A stretch of 37,435 nucleotides of DNA from positions 1 through 37,435 of the forward strand of contig JAQUKT010000008.1 of the NCBI GenBank assembly GCA_028718945.1, in the 5' to 3' direction. Positions 36,740-37,435 of this stretch are shown piece by piece. The DNA is from Actinomycetota bacterium (GTDB taxonomy: Bacteria > Actinomycetota > Geothermincolia > Fen-727 > JAQUKT01). Below the pieces are notes generated by a model. That model was not told the origin of the DNA, made no database searches, and was given only the letters and a program-made list of their open reading frames with translations. Numbering within the stretch: position 1 is the stretch's first letter; the number at the start of each line of letters is the position of its first letter. A program made the translations under genes and the position numbers.

Positions 36740-37435
36740 TTGAAGAAAAAAAGGATTCTTCTTATAGACGATGAGGTAGCTCTTCTTGAAGTAGTGAAGG
36801 CAAACCTTGAAATAGAAGGTTACGATGTTGAAACCGCCATGAGCGGAGAAACCGGGATTGTCACCGCTATGGTTGACGAGCCTGACCTCATTATCCTTGA
36901 CATAGTGATGCCTGACATAGATGGCTGGGAAATCTGCCGGAGGCTGAGAGCGGATAAGCGAACGAGATACATTCCGGTAATAATGCTCACTGCCCTTGGG
37001 GAAACTGAGTACATTGTCAAGGGCTTTGAGTGTGGAGCGGATGACTATCTTTCGAAGCCCTTTGAAAACGCTGAACTCTTCGCAAGGATAAAATCGGCTC
37101 TCGCAAGAGCGGGGAAAGGCCTTGCGGTTGATCCCTTGACCGACCTTCCTGGGAAGCATCACATTTACGAGGAAACGCGCAAGAGACTCGAGCGCAGAGG
37201 GAAATTCTTCGCCTTTATTTACATTGATATCTCGAACCTGAGGTACATAAACAGCAGGTTCGGTGTTGAGTGTGGAGATGGTCTTGTCAGGGGACTTGCG
37301 AAAATCCTCAATGAAGTTGTGATGACCGACAAGGAAGAATTCCTCGGTTATATGGGGGAGGATGACTTCGTTATGCTCTCCGTGCCTCTGAGAGTCTCGC
37401 AGATTTTCAATTTCGTGACAAACAAATTTGATAAC
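36740..37435 (+). CDS. Response regulator receiver with degenerate GGDEF-like output domain (truncated at window end)
   Basis: TTG start; RILLIDDEVALLEVVKANLE, LIILDIVMPDIDGWEICR, DDYLSKPFENAEL; then DPLTDLPGKHHI...YMGEDDFVML. Confidence 0.88.
   Translation, partial: MKKKRILLIDDEVALLEVVKANLEIEGYDVETAMSGETGIVTAMVDEPDLIILDIVMPDIDGWEICRRLRADKRTRYIPVIMLTALGETEYIVKGFECGADDYLSKPFENAELFARIKSALARAGKGLAVDPLTDLPGKHHIYEETRKRLERRGKFFAFIYIDISNLRYINSRFGVECGDGLVRGLAKILNEVVMTDKEEFLGYMGEDDFVMLSVPLRVSQIFNFVTNKFDN

Noticed and set aside
1-37435. CRISPR arrays, prophage, rRNA
   Set aside because: No regularly spaced repeats with unique spacers, phage structural genes or rRNA signatures were seen.

Overview
The window looks like a bacterial chromosome segment of moderate GC, and most of it reads as ordinary single-copy genes. 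Minus-strand genes include ychF, a methyltransferase, a radical SAM/SPASM enzyme, a DUF2207-like membrane protein, a fused CoA-transferase, a GT4 glycosyltransferase and znuC/znuB-like ABC genes. They continue with tRNA-Thr(TGT), cysS, cysE, gltX, an NfnA/SudB-like flavoprotein, a CooC-like ATPase, a GAF/HD-GYP protein, nth, lysA, nfo, argS, a frameshifted PIG-L deacetylase, an HtrA-like protease and a second radical SAM protein. Plus-strand genes include a metallophosphoesterase, a DUF6485-like protein, trxB, DUF3842, a CooT-like protein, cbiM/cbiN(PDGLE)/cbiQ/cbiO and a truncated response regulator with a degenerate GGDEF domain. The most interesting region is 1553-5565 (minus). There a DUF2207-like membrane protein ends in an unusual Cys-Ala/Gly tail (GGGAGCACACACAGCACACAGGGR). 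Its stop codon overlaps by ATGA the start of a radical SAM/SPASM enzyme with a possible PqqD-like N-terminus, and a SAM methyltransferase follows 18 nt later. This looks like a membrane-anchored RiPP-like modification cassette. Other observations are a dispersed TGCAAGACCTGACCCC repeat abutting gene ends, an approximately 6-7-fold excess of CTCGAG, a structured leader before cbiM, and a nickel-associated gene neighbourhood. All calls come from reading the sequence and the supplied ORFs; no database search was run.
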